Position numbers and translations under genes: made by a program. The notes under the pieces are model-generated. The model did not search any database, was not told where the DNA came from, and worked only from the letters and a program-made list of their open reading frames with translations. Positions 24,201-36,320 of a DNA stretch of 60,000 nucleotides are shown here, one piece after another; within the stretch, counting starts at the first letter, position 1, and each line of letters begins with the position of its first letter. This stretch comes from Polytrichum commune (lineage: Eukaryota > Streptophyta > Polytrichopsida > Polytrichales > Polytrichaceae). The stretch spans positions 22,714,527 through 22,774,526 of the forward strand of contig OX485808.1 of assembly GCA_950295325.1 (NCBI GenBank), given 5' to 3'.

Positions 24201-25652
24201 GAGGAGTGGGTGCAGAGCTCAAAATGTCCGTTTAAGGCTCACTTACCTTACACATCAAATGGGAACTTGCATCAACAGTGAACGGATGCAGAAAAAGAGT
24301 GTCGGAGAAGCATGTCCACCCTCAAGGCTGTATAAAGGTTTGCTCTTTTGACTGCAATCATTTCACAATCATGAGGTCTGATGAGGAGAATACAATATAT
24401 TTTGCAAAGTGATACATTGCTTTTAACTGACAACAAACGCGAGATAATGGAGCAGATGCTGGCACTAAGTGACACAAATTTGTGGCGACAAATTGACCAC
24501 CCTAATCTGGGAAACCTAATTTGCAAGTTTTGTGTAGTGACGAGGTTAGGTTTTAGGACCCCTGTAGATCAGTGATGAAGGCTTCATGTAGCCAGCCTAA
24601 AATATGCATGGATGGCTTGGCACATTTGTACCCTAAGTAGCTTGCTGTTCTTAGTGATATAACCTAATGATGGTGAAATTTAGAAACAGAAACAATTTTC
24701 AAGTACCAGCCGAGTGGCAGTAATAGTTGGAAGCTTAGAATGACGCTGTGCTGTCAAAATGAACTCAGTACTAGAATTTGTGCAATGTGAATCATGACCC
24801 TGTCAGTACAGTCAGCATACTTTGTTGTGATATGAGTCAGAGAGATACCTGGGTTGTTGCTTTTGGTTCTACAATGGAGGAAAAGGCAGTTTGACTAAAT
24901 TTCTTATAATCACGATAGCTTAATTACCTGCTGTTTCAATCCAGTGATAGCGTGAAACAGCTTATTCTGATGTCCAATGGAATTTTGCAGTCTTATTTGC
25001 ACAGTTCACAACAATAAGCAGAATCTAGATACAAAACATAATAACAGCTCAATTTGTTCTATTCCAAACTGCTTTGTTGGAGTTGAAAGGGCATTAGTTG
25101 ATAATTCAGCAGAATGGGAAATGGAACATATATCAGTGATAACTGTTGACTGAACTCTATAGTATAAACCTCCTTTTGATCTGCAGGTCACTCGAATATT
25201 CCTTTAACCACTACCACGCACAACTTCCTGAGACAAATTTTTAATCCTACAGTCTTCTATATTCTCTAGTAATCAGACCTACTGTGCTTGCCATTTTTTT
25301 TATATCATGGTGACGTGTTTGACGTCTCATTCTGTAGTGTTGTCCCAGCAGCTTAGCACTTCGTAAGATGATATCATGCCAGTTCTTGGCTCGAGACATT
25401 CAAATGTGGGTAGTTTACAGAAGAGGACCTCCAACTAAATAATTTATCAAAGTCTTTCAAGTGCAGTGTTAAGTTCTAGGTTTACAGTTATTATGTGAAT
25501 AGAAGAGGCTTCAATCATCCTGCAGTCAACTAACTTTGTTATAACAAATAGCCAAGCATGGCAATTTATCCACCTTATTTCTTCCCAATGCTGTTCTGAA
25601 GTGTCTATTTAATACTGTTCTTGTGTTCCTAACATACAAAGCTATTTAGGTC
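24201..25652. other. Intergenic stretch, unassigned
   Basis: No terminal repeats, RNA gene or domain found. Base composition resembles the gene-flanking sequence rather than the MITE fields. Confidence 0.4.
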
Positions 25653-26034
25653 TCTACACTAAATATGATATTAAGTGTCATATGGCATTTAATATCACTA
25701 TGGTAACTTTTTGGATGACGCTTCTTATGAATAAGTTGACAAATACCGTCATGAAGCATAGGATGATTTCATCCACTCTCCAAAACCCTACCTTCTCTTG
25801 TCAACAACTTGTGATGCAATATTGTCATGGGTGATTGAAACTTGGATGAAAAATCACTTGGTAAGTGACAGAATTGCAACATTGTAAATGTATAATCCCC
25901 CCAAAATCCTACAAGGAATGACAAATAATGTTGGGTTCAGAATAAGTGTCGGTGAGGCTATACCACAGTTTACAATTAATATTGAGCAAGACAACTAGAA
26001 TTGGTGGCACTAAATATCATATTTTAGTGTAGTG
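25653..26034. mobile_element. CACTA-like MITE
   Basis: Ends tctacactaaatatgatatt and ctaaatatcatattttagtg followed by tagtg form terminal repeats of about 27 bp. The interior shares acaaggaatgacaaataatg with the copies at about 28000 and 48650. No coding capacity. Confidence 0.7.
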
Positions 26035-26169
26035 TGTTGGCCCTAAATGTTGGTTGTATGAATGCAGCGGTCCCAATGAGTTAGAGTGTACCTTATACTT
26101 TGTACACTGCATGATTTTTGTTGTGCTGTGGATTTGTGCCAACCATGGAAGTTGAAGGTGAAAGTAGTT

Positions 26170-26214
26170 CATGTATATGTATATGTATATGTATGTATGT
26201 ATACATATACACAT
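26170..26214. repeat. (TATATG)n / (TATG)n alternating purine-pyrimidine tract
   Basis: The run atgtatatgtatatgtatat leads into gtatgtatgtatacatatac, giving a self-complementary stretch of about 40 bp that could form a cruciform. Confidence 0.8.
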
Positions 26215-26923
26215 TTGTTAATTTGACCCTAGCATTAGCTTCAAAGACTCTAAATTAGCCTAACAAGTCCTGGTTGGGATATGTGAGAGTCAACTGTAAA
26301 GTCACCAAAAGTTGGGACAAACTCAAGGTTTTTGAAGGAATCTCCCACATTTGTCACTTCCAACACTTGTGTCGAAGATTTCATTGTCTTTTAAACTACA
26401 GAGGAAAGTCGGTTTGCACTATGAGTTTTTAGATTTTTTTATTTTTTTGGAAGTACACACATGGTGAGAGGAGCAAAGCCGTGTATTTGCATATAGGTGA
26501 ACAACAAAATGAAGACTTTCTAAATTATATAAAGACAAATCAAGTTAGTGTTTAAGACTCAAAGATGCCCTTCAAGACTTTATAGTTACACACAAATAAG
26601 GAACTACTAGATGATTTCAACCCCAGTTCATCCCCTTGCTATACGGCTAGCTCTATCAATCATAAACTTGTAGGGAGCATGATGTTATGGGATCCACCTA
26701 CATGGGTGCCACGAATCCTAAGTCATCTTTGGTGTGTTTGCATAAGGAGATTCTTTCTTAAAAGTTGAACCTTGCATTGAAGGGCAAGGTTGTAAATTAA
26801 TTGTATTAATGCAATAACACAACTAATGAACTCACAATACTAGAAAGGGGGTTTACATTGACATAGTTTTCTACGTGTCTTGACCAATTGTAGTTGGGGC
26901 TAGAGATTGGTCAAAGATTGGTG

Positions 26924-27331
26924 CACGGGGAGATCACTCCATTGTCAAGTTGAACACCACGTGCAACCAAATAAAATATTCTTTTGGGAAGTTGCACCAC
27001 CAAAATAGGTCAAAATTTTATCAATTTTTTTTCATGAGTAGATATACACAGTACCTATGACATAGTTAAAATGGTAACTAAATTTGAGGATTTGTCTTTT
27101 TCATAAAACATACCGTTTCTAACTAGAATGACACAGAATTGAACTAAAACAATTACTAAAAAAAATAAAGATGACAAAAAATTTCAATTTTTTTTCAAAA
27201 GATACTATCAATGGTTATGTATATGTAGAAAAAATATCATAAATTTTAAAATTATATATGGCATGTAATATAGGGGTAGCAAACTTTGTCCACACATGGT
27301 GTCAACTTGACAATGAAGTGACCTCCACGTG
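26924..27331. mobile_element. hAT-like MITE with perfect 8-bp target-site duplication
   Basis: Ends CACGGGGAGATCACTCCATT and its near-complement finishing CTCCACGTG share about 35 bp of terminal repeat. gattggtg lies on both sides (26916-26923 and 27332-27339) without mismatch. The 408-bp body is AT-rich and non-coding. A partial relative lies at 36054-36320. Confidence 0.85.
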
Positions 27332-27487
27332 GATTGGTGTCATCTAGGAGACATACCATACCTATAGTTTTTCTAGTAGTACTTTTCCAAAGTTTGTCGT
27401 GAAATTCATGTTCAAAATAAATCCCTTTCTTTTCATATATAGTGGGGATCGCGACACCACTTTACCACCTATATATATTTAGTGGAA

Positions 27488-27985
27488 TGTGGTTAGGCGT
27501 GGATCTATAAACGGACACCGAAAACCAATGTGTTTAGAAGAGATTTAACTACGTGCTCAAATTAAGCTATTTGTCCTAGCCTCAACATTCAACATGATTG
27601 GGGAAACGTGTATGACTAGTTAACGAGCACATGCATGTTCGTGTTGAAAATGAATAAGATTTTCAAATGAGCTCCAAAGCTTACGGGGTGAATGGCTATG
27701 GGCGTGATTTGGACTTGATGATCATCTCACACTAATTGCGTATTTCATATCCTACAATAATTGGATGCCAAACAACACATTTGTACCTCAATAGATCAAT
27801 GTTATTTGGACATAATTGATCAAGAGCCTATTGTTTCCAGAGCCAGTGACCGGTTACATGTCGACATATGTCTGTTTTCCTTTTATTATATAGGAATAAT
27901 ATACCACGAATTATTCTAAATGAATCAGTCATTTTCCGGAAGTCTTGAATTGAACCGTTTATTTCTCAAACTCAACCAATTCATT
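27488..27985. repeat. Dispersed repeat family copy
   Basis: gtggttaggcgtggatctat, then ccaatgtgtttagaagagat and tcaaatgagctccaaagctt parallel the other copies. The tail ttgaaccgtttatttctcaa with ctcaaccaattcatttg also matches 12.96-13.02 kb and 15.45-15.54 kb. Confidence 0.6.
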
Positions 27986-27999
27986 TGTAGACTACAATT

Positions 28000-28297
28000 A
28001 AAATTTATAATTAGTGCCACTAATTCTATTTCTTTTGCTCAACTCTAGTTGTAAACCACCCTGGATGTAGTGCCACCAACACTATATGTAAACCTAACAT
28101 TATTTGTCATTCCTTGTAAAAACTATGGTCATTATAGATTTATGGTGTTGCAATTATCATCACTTACTAAGTGATTCTTCATCCAACTTTGAATCGTTCA
28201 TAACAATACTTGTGAACTTGTTCATAAGAAGTGTCATTGAAAAAGTTACCACAGTGACATAACATACTATATGACACTCAATACAATATTTCGTGTA
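28000..28297. mobile_element. CACTA-like MITE, worn copy in reverse orientation
   Basis: Contains aacattatttgtcattcctt, the reverse complement of the segment in the copy at 25653, and finishes with gacactcaatacaatatttc then gtgtag. The terminal repeats are degraded. Confidence 0.55.
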
Positions 28298-28376
28298 GCG
28301 GTCAAATTTCCCCGTTCATTGTAGTAGTAGAGGTCGACAATAGATGGTCACTTATGAATACGTGAAGTGTAGTTAA

Positions 28377-28876
28377 GGGCCACTTCACACATGAGACTGA
28401 GAGCCCGTGACCATTACACTTCAAGCACTCTCATTGGTGGAAAAGGTGGATCCTGGTCCAAGTTTGCTTCACACTACGCTTGAGGGACCAACATTGTATG
28501 TGAATGCAAGATGGATGTAAAGTCCACATGGATTCCTACATGGCATCGAATGGATCATGTTTCATGGTCACATGGATTGTTTTCAAAAACCATCTCTTGG
28601 AGGTAGGTCTAATACAAAACCGGGAGACCATATCACTCCGAATGCTCACAACCGTTGATTTATTTTATTCTATCATGTGTGAGGACTCTCATGAGTAAAA
28701 AATTATTGAAATAGCATTTGGTTGAGGGCCCGGTCACATACAACTTCACAATACACGTAAGCGTCCATGACCACACGACATGATTTTGGAGGTGTGTTGG
28801 GACGATCTTTGGACGCTTTTTTTTGGGCTCTCACAATTTCATGGTCATGGCTCTTGGCTTGTGTGTGAAGTGGCCC
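28377..28876. mobile_element. PIF/Harbinger-type MITE, copy 1
   Basis: Ends GGGCCACTTCACACATGAG and its complement are flanked on both sides by TAA (28374-28376, 28877-28879), the TWA duplication typical of PIF/Harbinger and Tourist elements. 500 bp long, no transposase. Copy 2 at 49028-49518 is its reverse complement over nearly the full length. Confidence 0.85.
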
Positions 28877-28914
28877 TAAGCATCAATCATTTATGAACAA
28901 CAACGACTCACTTA

Positions 28915-29737
28915 CGGCCCCTTCACACATGAGCCAAGAGCCGTGACCTTGTAATGTTGAGTTGTTACCTTGACTCTCATTCAAAGGCCGTACCATGGGT
29001 GTTGGGAAAGCCGTTTACCTCTTGGAGGTGGGCCTGATGCAAATTCCACCAACCATGCATCCTCATCCACAACATGCCATGTAGGACTCCATGTAGACTT
29101 TTCATCCACAAACTTTTTAGTGGGCCTTCAGGCCTTCGCCTCCTAGTGTGAAGTGAACGTGGACAGTCTCTACCTTTTCGACCAATGAGCGCTCTTACAT
29201 TGCCACGGTCACGGGTCTTTAACCTTGTGTGTGAAGTGGCTAGTGTTGCATTTTTTATTCTAGAGGTCGGAGGCAACATTATAAAAAAAAATTAATAGAA
29301 AATCATCGAAGCCACCAATTTGTGAGGTCCTTTATGGCAAATCATTGTCGAAAACATTCCCCTCTTTTGAGATCATTTCTTCGAGCACTTCTCCGCCCAA
29401 GTATTGATCCAAGAACGAAGACATTGCAAATGCAAACCACCATTCACAACTTGTCCGGTGTGCCATGCGGTGTGTTATGTATTCCAGTACTTGTCAGTTC
29501 GTGTGGCAACACTCAAGGCTCAGACACTGCCACTAAGCTTGAATGTACCAGTACTACATGATAATATGAAATAATTGACAAAGTTGAGCGTGTCTATATT
29601 TGCCCTACTGGCATGGACTGACTGTAGTTGTGAATTTATGATTAAAAAAACATAAAAAATGCCTCAAAATTTTCCTAGCATTTTAAAATGTGTATTTTAA
29701 AATAATAATAAAATAAATGCACCACTAGAAGTGGCCC
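28915..29737. mobile_element. PIF/Harbinger-type MITE, copy 3, split by a nested hAT element
   Basis: Left end cggccccttcacacatgag follows TTA (28912-28914). The right terminal repeat tgtgtgaagtggc stops at 29240 and resumes after the inserted element with ccc, followed by TTA (29738-29740). Removing 29241-29735, the insert plus one copy of its duplication, restores gtgaagtggccc and the matching TTA pair. The body is shorter than copies 1 and 2, so it has an internal deletion. Confidence 0.8.
29241..29727. mobile_element. hAT MITE nested in the Harbinger-type MITE
   Basis: Ends TAGTGTTGCATTTTTTATTC and its counterpart AATAAATGCACCACTA are flanked by perfect 8-bp duplications gaagtggc (29233-29240 and 29728-29735). 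The duplicated site is the host MITE's own terminal repeat. The interior is the reverse complement of the element at 13075-13544. Confidence 0.9.
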
Positions 29738-29744
29738 TTAAAGA

Positions 29745-29925
29745 AGTGTGTGGAGGCAGAAAGGCAAGCGTACAGGTAACCAAGCCTGGCACCCGCGCTG
29801 GGCCACATCACCCGACCCGGCCTCCGCGTCCTCGGCAGGCACTTCAACCAGGCGGACCTGTGACGTCACCCGTCACACCAGCACGGCCGGCCTGCCACAC
29901 CCGTCCCAGCGACTGAACTGAAAGC
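29745..29925. other. GC-rich island of foreign composition
   Basis: About 180 bp with a strikingly high G+C content (runs such as cccgacccggcctccgcgtc) sits in AT-rich DNA just outside the split MITE. One frame is open across it, but the product is Pro- and Arg-rich with no family. It could be part of a solo LTR or another transposon end; no borders are certain. Confidence 0.4.
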
Positions 29926-30374
29926 CAAGCCTGCCAATTGACAAGAGAGAATCTGTAAGAGAATGAGCCTATTTAATTATGTGAATTGGGTTTCAGAATT
30001 TCCTTAAGTAAGTGAGTTAGTCAGTGCTGTCAGCGCTCACTTGGAAGAATATATATTATACATTCCCACATGATGTACACTCTACATATAGTCAAATCTT
30101 TTATTTGATAATTCCAAATAAATGACAATTATATCAATTTTTTTGTTTCAAGCATGGAATGTGTATCTTCCATTTGATTTGGCATGAGGCGAATAAAAAT
30201 GGGCAAGGATTTGGGGGGAGAGGGAGAGAGAGAGAGGGGGGGGAGTTGTTGCACATGAGCGTACTTTTCATTCATCCAATATAGAAGCAACTTTATTAGT
30301 ATGCAACCTGGATATTGTTATTAATTAGTTGATTTGGCACTGGAATTGGTTTTAAAGACCCCGAATTGGGCTAA

Positions 30375-30868
30375 GGGGCACTTCACACTGTGGCTGAAGG
30401 TCGAGAGGTTGTCGATTTCCACCAATCAGATTGCAAGAAACCAATAGTTCAACGTCTCAACCCTTCACAGTAAGGCCAAAGTCCAAAGTCCAAAGGCCGT
30501 CGTGATTTAAAATGCTTACTTTTTGAAGCAGGCGACGGAGTCTCGAAGGAAGTTTGGGCCGGACAGGAATGGGAACCCAAACTATGGTCTAGAGGCCGTC
30601 AGTTTTTTTTCATCAAAAAAATCAATCATTGACAAGATCTTGGCTGTTAGATTGGAGGAATTGTTTTGGGCAAGGAATACAGTGGGATGTTCCTTTGGGT
30701 TTGGACTTTGGGCTTGGCCTTTGAAGGCTCCACACTATGCCCAGCCAAAGGCTCCAATTACTATATATTTATTGGCTATTTTCAACCCATTTCTTTGGAC
30801 TCTAAACAAAATTTGGCCACTCAATCCCACGGCGTCTTGACTTTGATGGCCATAGTGTGAAGCGGCCC
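30375..30868. mobile_element. PIF/Harbinger-type MITE, copy 4 (diverged)
   Basis: Ends GGGGCACTTCACACTGTGG and atagtgtgaagcggccc, with TAA on both sides (30372-30374, 30869-30871). 494 bp. The interior differs from copies 1 to 3, so it is a separate subfamily sharing the ends. Confidence 0.75.
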
Positions 30869-31229
30869 TAAGGTAAATGATCCATTCTCGACCAGCCCCC
30901 CCCCCCCCCAATGTTTGCATCATAGGGTGGTCTATTCCCATGCATTTTGGAACAAATTATGGTTTGGTTTTGACACAGTATGGTTGGAATTAGAGTAACC
31001 TCTTGTTAAATTGACAACTCGTGCATCTAGTAGGATTGGATATGCCCATATTCGGAATGGATGAGCAATGTCATTGGAAAAAAAATGTACGTGTGGGGTT
31101 AGTGAGTTGTTTATTTGTGGTGTTTGGAAATCCATCTTTGGGCGATTGATTGTGAACATGGTGAAAGTAGTCTTGGGCCATCATCAATAGGGTCAATTTT
31201 TTGCCGATACATTTCGTACTATGTCACCA

Positions 31230-32420
31230 ACAAGGATGTGCATACATTGCATTATGTCATTAAGCTAGAACCAATGGTCACGTTATCACTAGATATGCCA
31301 AACCCTCCAATGACCATACCACTTAGGCCCGGAGCCATTACCCCACGCTACTACAAATGAATAAGGACATAGACAATAGCCCCATTACACCCCAAAGCAT
31401 CCTCGCCCATGCCCGTGCCCAAATGTTGAAAGGTCCACCTCACATTGGTCAAATTAGTGATGGCATTAATTAAGGACAACTTGGCCGACTACATTGACGG
31501 CGCTTCAACGAAACTTGCAATTGTTGAAGCAACCATTTCTAGCATGCGTTCACAAACTCAAATTAGCCATCCCATCTTGTGATTGAGAGGCCCAATTGTA
31601 GCAAAAAGGTGTGAACATTGTTAAACTCACAAAACAATTGGTTGCAGACTAAAACAAAATTCGCTCCGCCCAATCTTGCAACAAGACCACTATTGCTACC
31701 CATAGAATGCAAAAACCGAGCTCCAAGCTGCAAATGCTAAAATCGTATTCCTAACATATCTATTGCAGAATGCATAAAACAAAGTGGAGGAATTCACCGC
31801 CACCTAAAGACTTGGCGCCTGACAACTTGGTAGGGACATTGAAATCAACTAGCCACTTGCTTGAGAGTCACAAGAATGTGGCAGTGAGCGATGGTCCTTA
31901 CGAATCCTTTGTGCCACAATATATGATTGTCTCAGTAGACGACCTCTCCTGCAACGACCACATTGAGGTGTTGGATGATATGAGCGAAGTAAAAACTTTG
32001 TTGTCCTCCCCTATTCCTCAACTTGCCCAAAGTGGAACGTTTTATTTCATTGTGTTTTAGTCATTGGGGTTGCACATACATGCACTCCAAGTTCTAGGAG
32101 AATCAAACGACATTCCAGTGGAGTTTAACAAGTCAAACAAGGACCATTATGAAGAACTAGCTCATGCCATCTCCATTGTCTCCAAATATTTCAATGCACA
32201 CCCAAATTTAATCGACATATTTGGAGGTTTGGAAAACTTTGTTGAATTCTTAGTTCGTAACAAACAAACAAGTGGCTCAGTTTTTTATTCTTATCAACAT
32301 GCCCTCGCAGCTTCACGTGTCCTTATATTGAACTTGTGCAATTACCATCACCATACTTTTTGGGAATTGACCACCCCCTTGACAAACAACGAGTGCACTT
32401 GGATACGTTGTACAACCTAA
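31230..32420 (+). pseudogene. Degraded coding sequence of unknown origin
   Basis: From 31770 to 32420 one frame is open except for a single TAG at 32058-32060. The second part reads smoothly (ESNDIPVEFNKSNKDHYEEL, then SIVSKYFNAHPNLIDIFGG). Before it, short frame-shifted pieces such as ALIKDNLADYIDGASTKLA (about 31452) and QSILAHARAQMLKGPPHIG look like coding remains. I do not recognise the family; a transposon gag-like or host-derived pseudogene are both possible. Confidence 0.4.
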
Positions 32421-33424
32421 TCATAAACATGTTAAATGAAGTATCAAACAGAAGTCAACAAATGATACTACTTGAGGACATCTCTCTACTAACATTGGGG
32501 GCAAAATGTTAAACGTAAACGATACACTCTACTAAAAATATGATGATGTCAAAACTTTGCATTGTCAACCAGGGCAATTGATTGGACCACCAAGGTTGTT
32601 CGAGATGGTCATAGTTGCTTGCCAATCACAAGATGGCGACATTGGAGTAGTACAACACAAATAGATAATATTGGAAATTGTATATAGAAATAGCATTGGC
32701 TCATAGAGGTCATCGCAAATTTGTTCAAAGATGGTTAGTACATAGTGAACACAACGCGTATTTTGATGACAACGTAATGTCGACGTTGTTCATAATTGTC
32801 ATGACCAACTTTTGGTGCTATATGTTGTGTCCTTGTTGACGGATGATAAATTGATACAACATTGCCAATCGCTTGATGAACTCAACATATCCATTGTAAC
32901 CAAGGTCTAAGCCTTTTGTTCATTCCACAAAACCAACGCTAACACATGCAAGAGCGGGTAAATACCAATCCCGTAATACAATTGCCATAAAATCGAAGTC
33001 CACAAAAATAAAAGCGTAATGCTTAAGTTATAGTAGATTATTCATTTTGTGTACACTTTATCATACTTTGTATACATCTTACAACACTTGATACCTCTAT
33101 TCATGATGAACTTTCTTGCAAAACACAAACTAATGAATTAATGCAATCTCCATTTTATGACTTATTTTTTGGTTAAGAGACCTAAAGTGTTGATGGTAGA
33201 TTTCTTTGAGCAAATTTCATTCAAAATGTGGATATATATATATAGATCTACTTAACACTTATGATTTAAATACAACATATGTGTTTGCATTCAATTGATT
33301 AAAAATGCACTTGGAGGACAAGTTAATTTAGATAGAGTCATTTTTGACAAATAAGCTGAAAATGTAATTTTGAAGTTCAAATACATGATTTTGTGCATGG
33401 CAGAGCCCAACATTTTCCTTTCTA
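32421..33424. other. Intergenic stretch, unassigned
   Basis: AT-rich DNA with a short (TA)n run near 33230. It may contain further decayed parts of the coding remnant upstream. Nothing firm. Confidence 0.4.
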
Positions 33425-33775
33425 ATTGCACCCATACCCAAACCATGCCCATCAGCAGCGACCTATGCCCACCCATGCCCACCCATAGCATGACATGTGC
33501 GCACCCATGCCCACCCATGCCCACCCATGCTATTCAAATTGCGCCCATGTATTCAAAAATTGTGTAATGTGTATTGTGTAAATGTGTAAATGTGCCCCAC
33601 CCATGCCCACCCATGCCCACCCATGAACAATAATATCGTAGCCATGCCCACCCATGCCCACCCATGAACAATAATAGCGCAACCATGCCCACCCATGCCC
33701 GCCCATGAACAATAATATTGCACCCATGCCCACCCAAAACCCATGGGCATGGGCATGGGTATGGGCGCCCAATGT
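33425..33775. repeat. Minisatellite based on CCCACCCATGCC, with a 45- to 58-bp higher-order unit
   Basis: The 10- to 12-bp word cccacccatgcc repeats in clusters, and clusters are joined by atgaacaataatatcgtagc-like spacers in three successive units (33600-33725). The array ends in its own inverse, ccatgggcatgggcatggg (about 33742-33770), so a large hairpin is possible. Confidence 0.85.
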
Positions 33776-36053
33776 AGGGCTCTGGTGCATGGCAAGGTCC
33801 AATTTGGGCCCCTTAGACATTTAAGGGTTAATCATGCACCATTCAAAAAAGAGAAGGTGTCAACCATTAGTGTTGGCATGAATGAAGGATGCCTCACCTT
33901 GGTCATAACCACAAGTGCGTATGTGAACCCGAGACATGTAAACTGAGTAGGGTTGTGGGACGAGTGCTATTGCCCTTGGATTACTTCTCTATCTTATAGT
34001 TTATGCATATATGTGCATCAAAGGTTTCTTCTTCTTCTTCCTTTTTTTCCAGTTTTATTTTTTGGAGGGGGGGGGGGTTTGTTTATCTTATAAATTTCTT
34101 TTACTAATACATTTTTAGTTCTAATTCTATTTCTACTTTGCCTCATCGCCCCATCATGTGCATCCTTTGCTAGTTCAAACTTCAATTTCATCCATTAAAA
34201 CTTAATTCTATGTTAATTCAAAAAATGTTTCTTATGCGTTGTACCTAAGCTAGAACACCTAGCGTGGATTGTATGGGAGAGTTTGAAACGGATGATATAA
34301 GTAGCCACATACATCTAAAGGAAGACCCTCTAGAAGATTTTTACCATCCTAAACACAGTACCCTATACATAGTTCTAGAAAACGAAATACATGACATTAC
34401 AAAGTACCATGTAATATTTATATGCGTTACGCAAACAAAGTTATACTATATTACATCGATTTTTTTCAAATTTTCTTGCACAAATAAACAATACCATGTA
34501 TTACGTATCACCTTGTTTCTAATATTTTTGCTAATAAAGCACACATGCTACTGCCTCGTGTCGGATGGGATCCCTATGGAAGGCACCAATCAAATTTGAG
34601 TGGTGAATGATGATGAATCGACTGAAGCCCACTTAACGTGTCCTAGGTAGTGGTTCTCAATCATGTTCAATTTTGTTTTGTCCATTTGTGTCCTTTTTGT
34701 CAAGTACTCGTTACACAAGCCATGAATATTGAGTCTCATGGTAATTTAATGACATTCCAATGCACCCTGTGCTTCATGCTTCGTACCAATGTTTGTCTCA
34801 AAATGAATGGTCACCATGGATCCACTTGCCTAGTGATGAGCGTTACAAAGGAAGAAATAAAAAAGGCACAAAAGTACCGCATAAAGACCTTTAAGGAAGA
34901 TCTAGGTCTATAATAATTCCATTCAACGTTTTGGCACATGCATCCTAGAACAAAGTGGAACTAAATGTGCATATTGACATTGAATTAAAATGAGGGAACT
35001 AATGTTGTGTTTACAATTTTCAAGATGGGAATATAAGCCAAAAACCAAATAAAATGCATTGCCCATCTTGATTTTTGTTAAAGAACCTCTATTTGGAGAT
35101 TTTGGGTAAATGTATTAACATTTGGCAAGTCGTGACCTCTGAAAACACAATTGGTGGATAGTCAACAATTATCATTATAAATGAAGCAACAAAAATGTGA
35201 TTGCATCTTTAAGAGTTTCAAAAGTCGATGATAGTAAAATAAATTGAAGAAATCGTTGGATGCCAACATTGGGTTGGTGTGAACGAGGGAAGTTTCATCC
35301 TTGATCATAATTGCACTCTCAAATGTAAACTGAGCTAGTTATGTGGAGCACAATTATGTATTAACATAATACTCCTCCACACAAAAGGAGACCATATATT
35401 TTTACCCAACTTCTAACCCATATGTCATTATCTTTTGTTAGCCATCAAGGTCTATTCTCAAAATTTGTGTTTTTTTCTAGTTAAGAAATCCTTTTAGAAT
35501 TAAGAAACAGGAAGAAAATTTCAAATTTAGTCTTATTAAATTGAGAGGAGATTAGTAGTTCCAAAAGTAAACAATTTATGACTAATGATTGAGATTAGGA
35601 TAGGATTTAGTGCACGGACAATAGACATGTGAGAAAAAGAAGATGGATTTTGAAATGTTGGCTAAGGACAAATGTGCCCCTTGTGGCTAGACTACCAACC
35701 TCCTCTTTTATATATCTCATTGTAGGCCATAGTCAAAAGGTAGTCAAAGAGACTCAAAGGAAGGAATGTACATATATGAAATTATTCTTCCCGGGAAGAG
35801 AGAGGTCCTTTTGGGATTATCGAGTTGTTCAAGACCATTATTTGTAGTAAATGTTTTTTTTAAGGTGTGAAGCCTTGGCTGGTGGGGATATGTTTGTTGC
35901 TTGGAAGTGGAAGACTTTGTGTGATTGTTTGAGAGAGTGAGGATAATATATGTGGAGAATGTTGTGAATGATATAGTTTGTAATGATAGCACGTAATATG
36001 ATACCCTTGGTGTTATGAGATTATCTTCTTTGAGTTGTAGTTAATTGCGATAC
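33776..36053. other. Intergenic stretch, unassigned
   Basis: Contains a poly(G) run (about 34067-34076) and AT-rich sequence. Two open frames near 34264-34599 and 34650-34913 lack ATG-proximal splice context and any family signature, so I do not call them. Confidence 0.4.
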
Positions 36054-36320
36054 ACGGGGAGGTCACTTCATTGTCAAGTTGACACCACGTGCGGACAAAG
36101 TTCGCTACCCCTATATTACATGCCATATATAATTTTAAAATTTATGATATTTTTTCTACATATACATAACCATTGATAGTATCTTTTGTATACTTTTTTG
36201 AAATTTTTAGTCATCTTTATTTTTTTTAGTAATTGTTTTAGTTCAATTCTGTGTCATTCTAGTTAGAAATGGTATGTTTTATGAAAAAAACAAATCATCA
36301 AATTTAGTTACCGATATTGA
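36054..36320. mobile_element. Partial copy of the CACGGGGAG hAT-like MITE
   Basis: acacggggaggtcacttcat and the following 250 bp are the reverse complement of much of 27060-27331. Its other end is missing or diverged, so this copy is truncated. Confidence 0.7.

Noticed and set aside
33534-33820. Minus-strand frames rich in GWAWVGMGGHG repeats, like a glycine/histidine repeat protein
   Set aside because: They are translations of the CCCACCCATGCC minisatellite in several frames at once, with no start context or flanking exons.
34264-34913. Two consecutive open frames as a possible gene
   Set aside because: AT-rich, Cys/Phe/Leu-heavy translations without domain, consistent splice sites or repeat relatives; likely chance.
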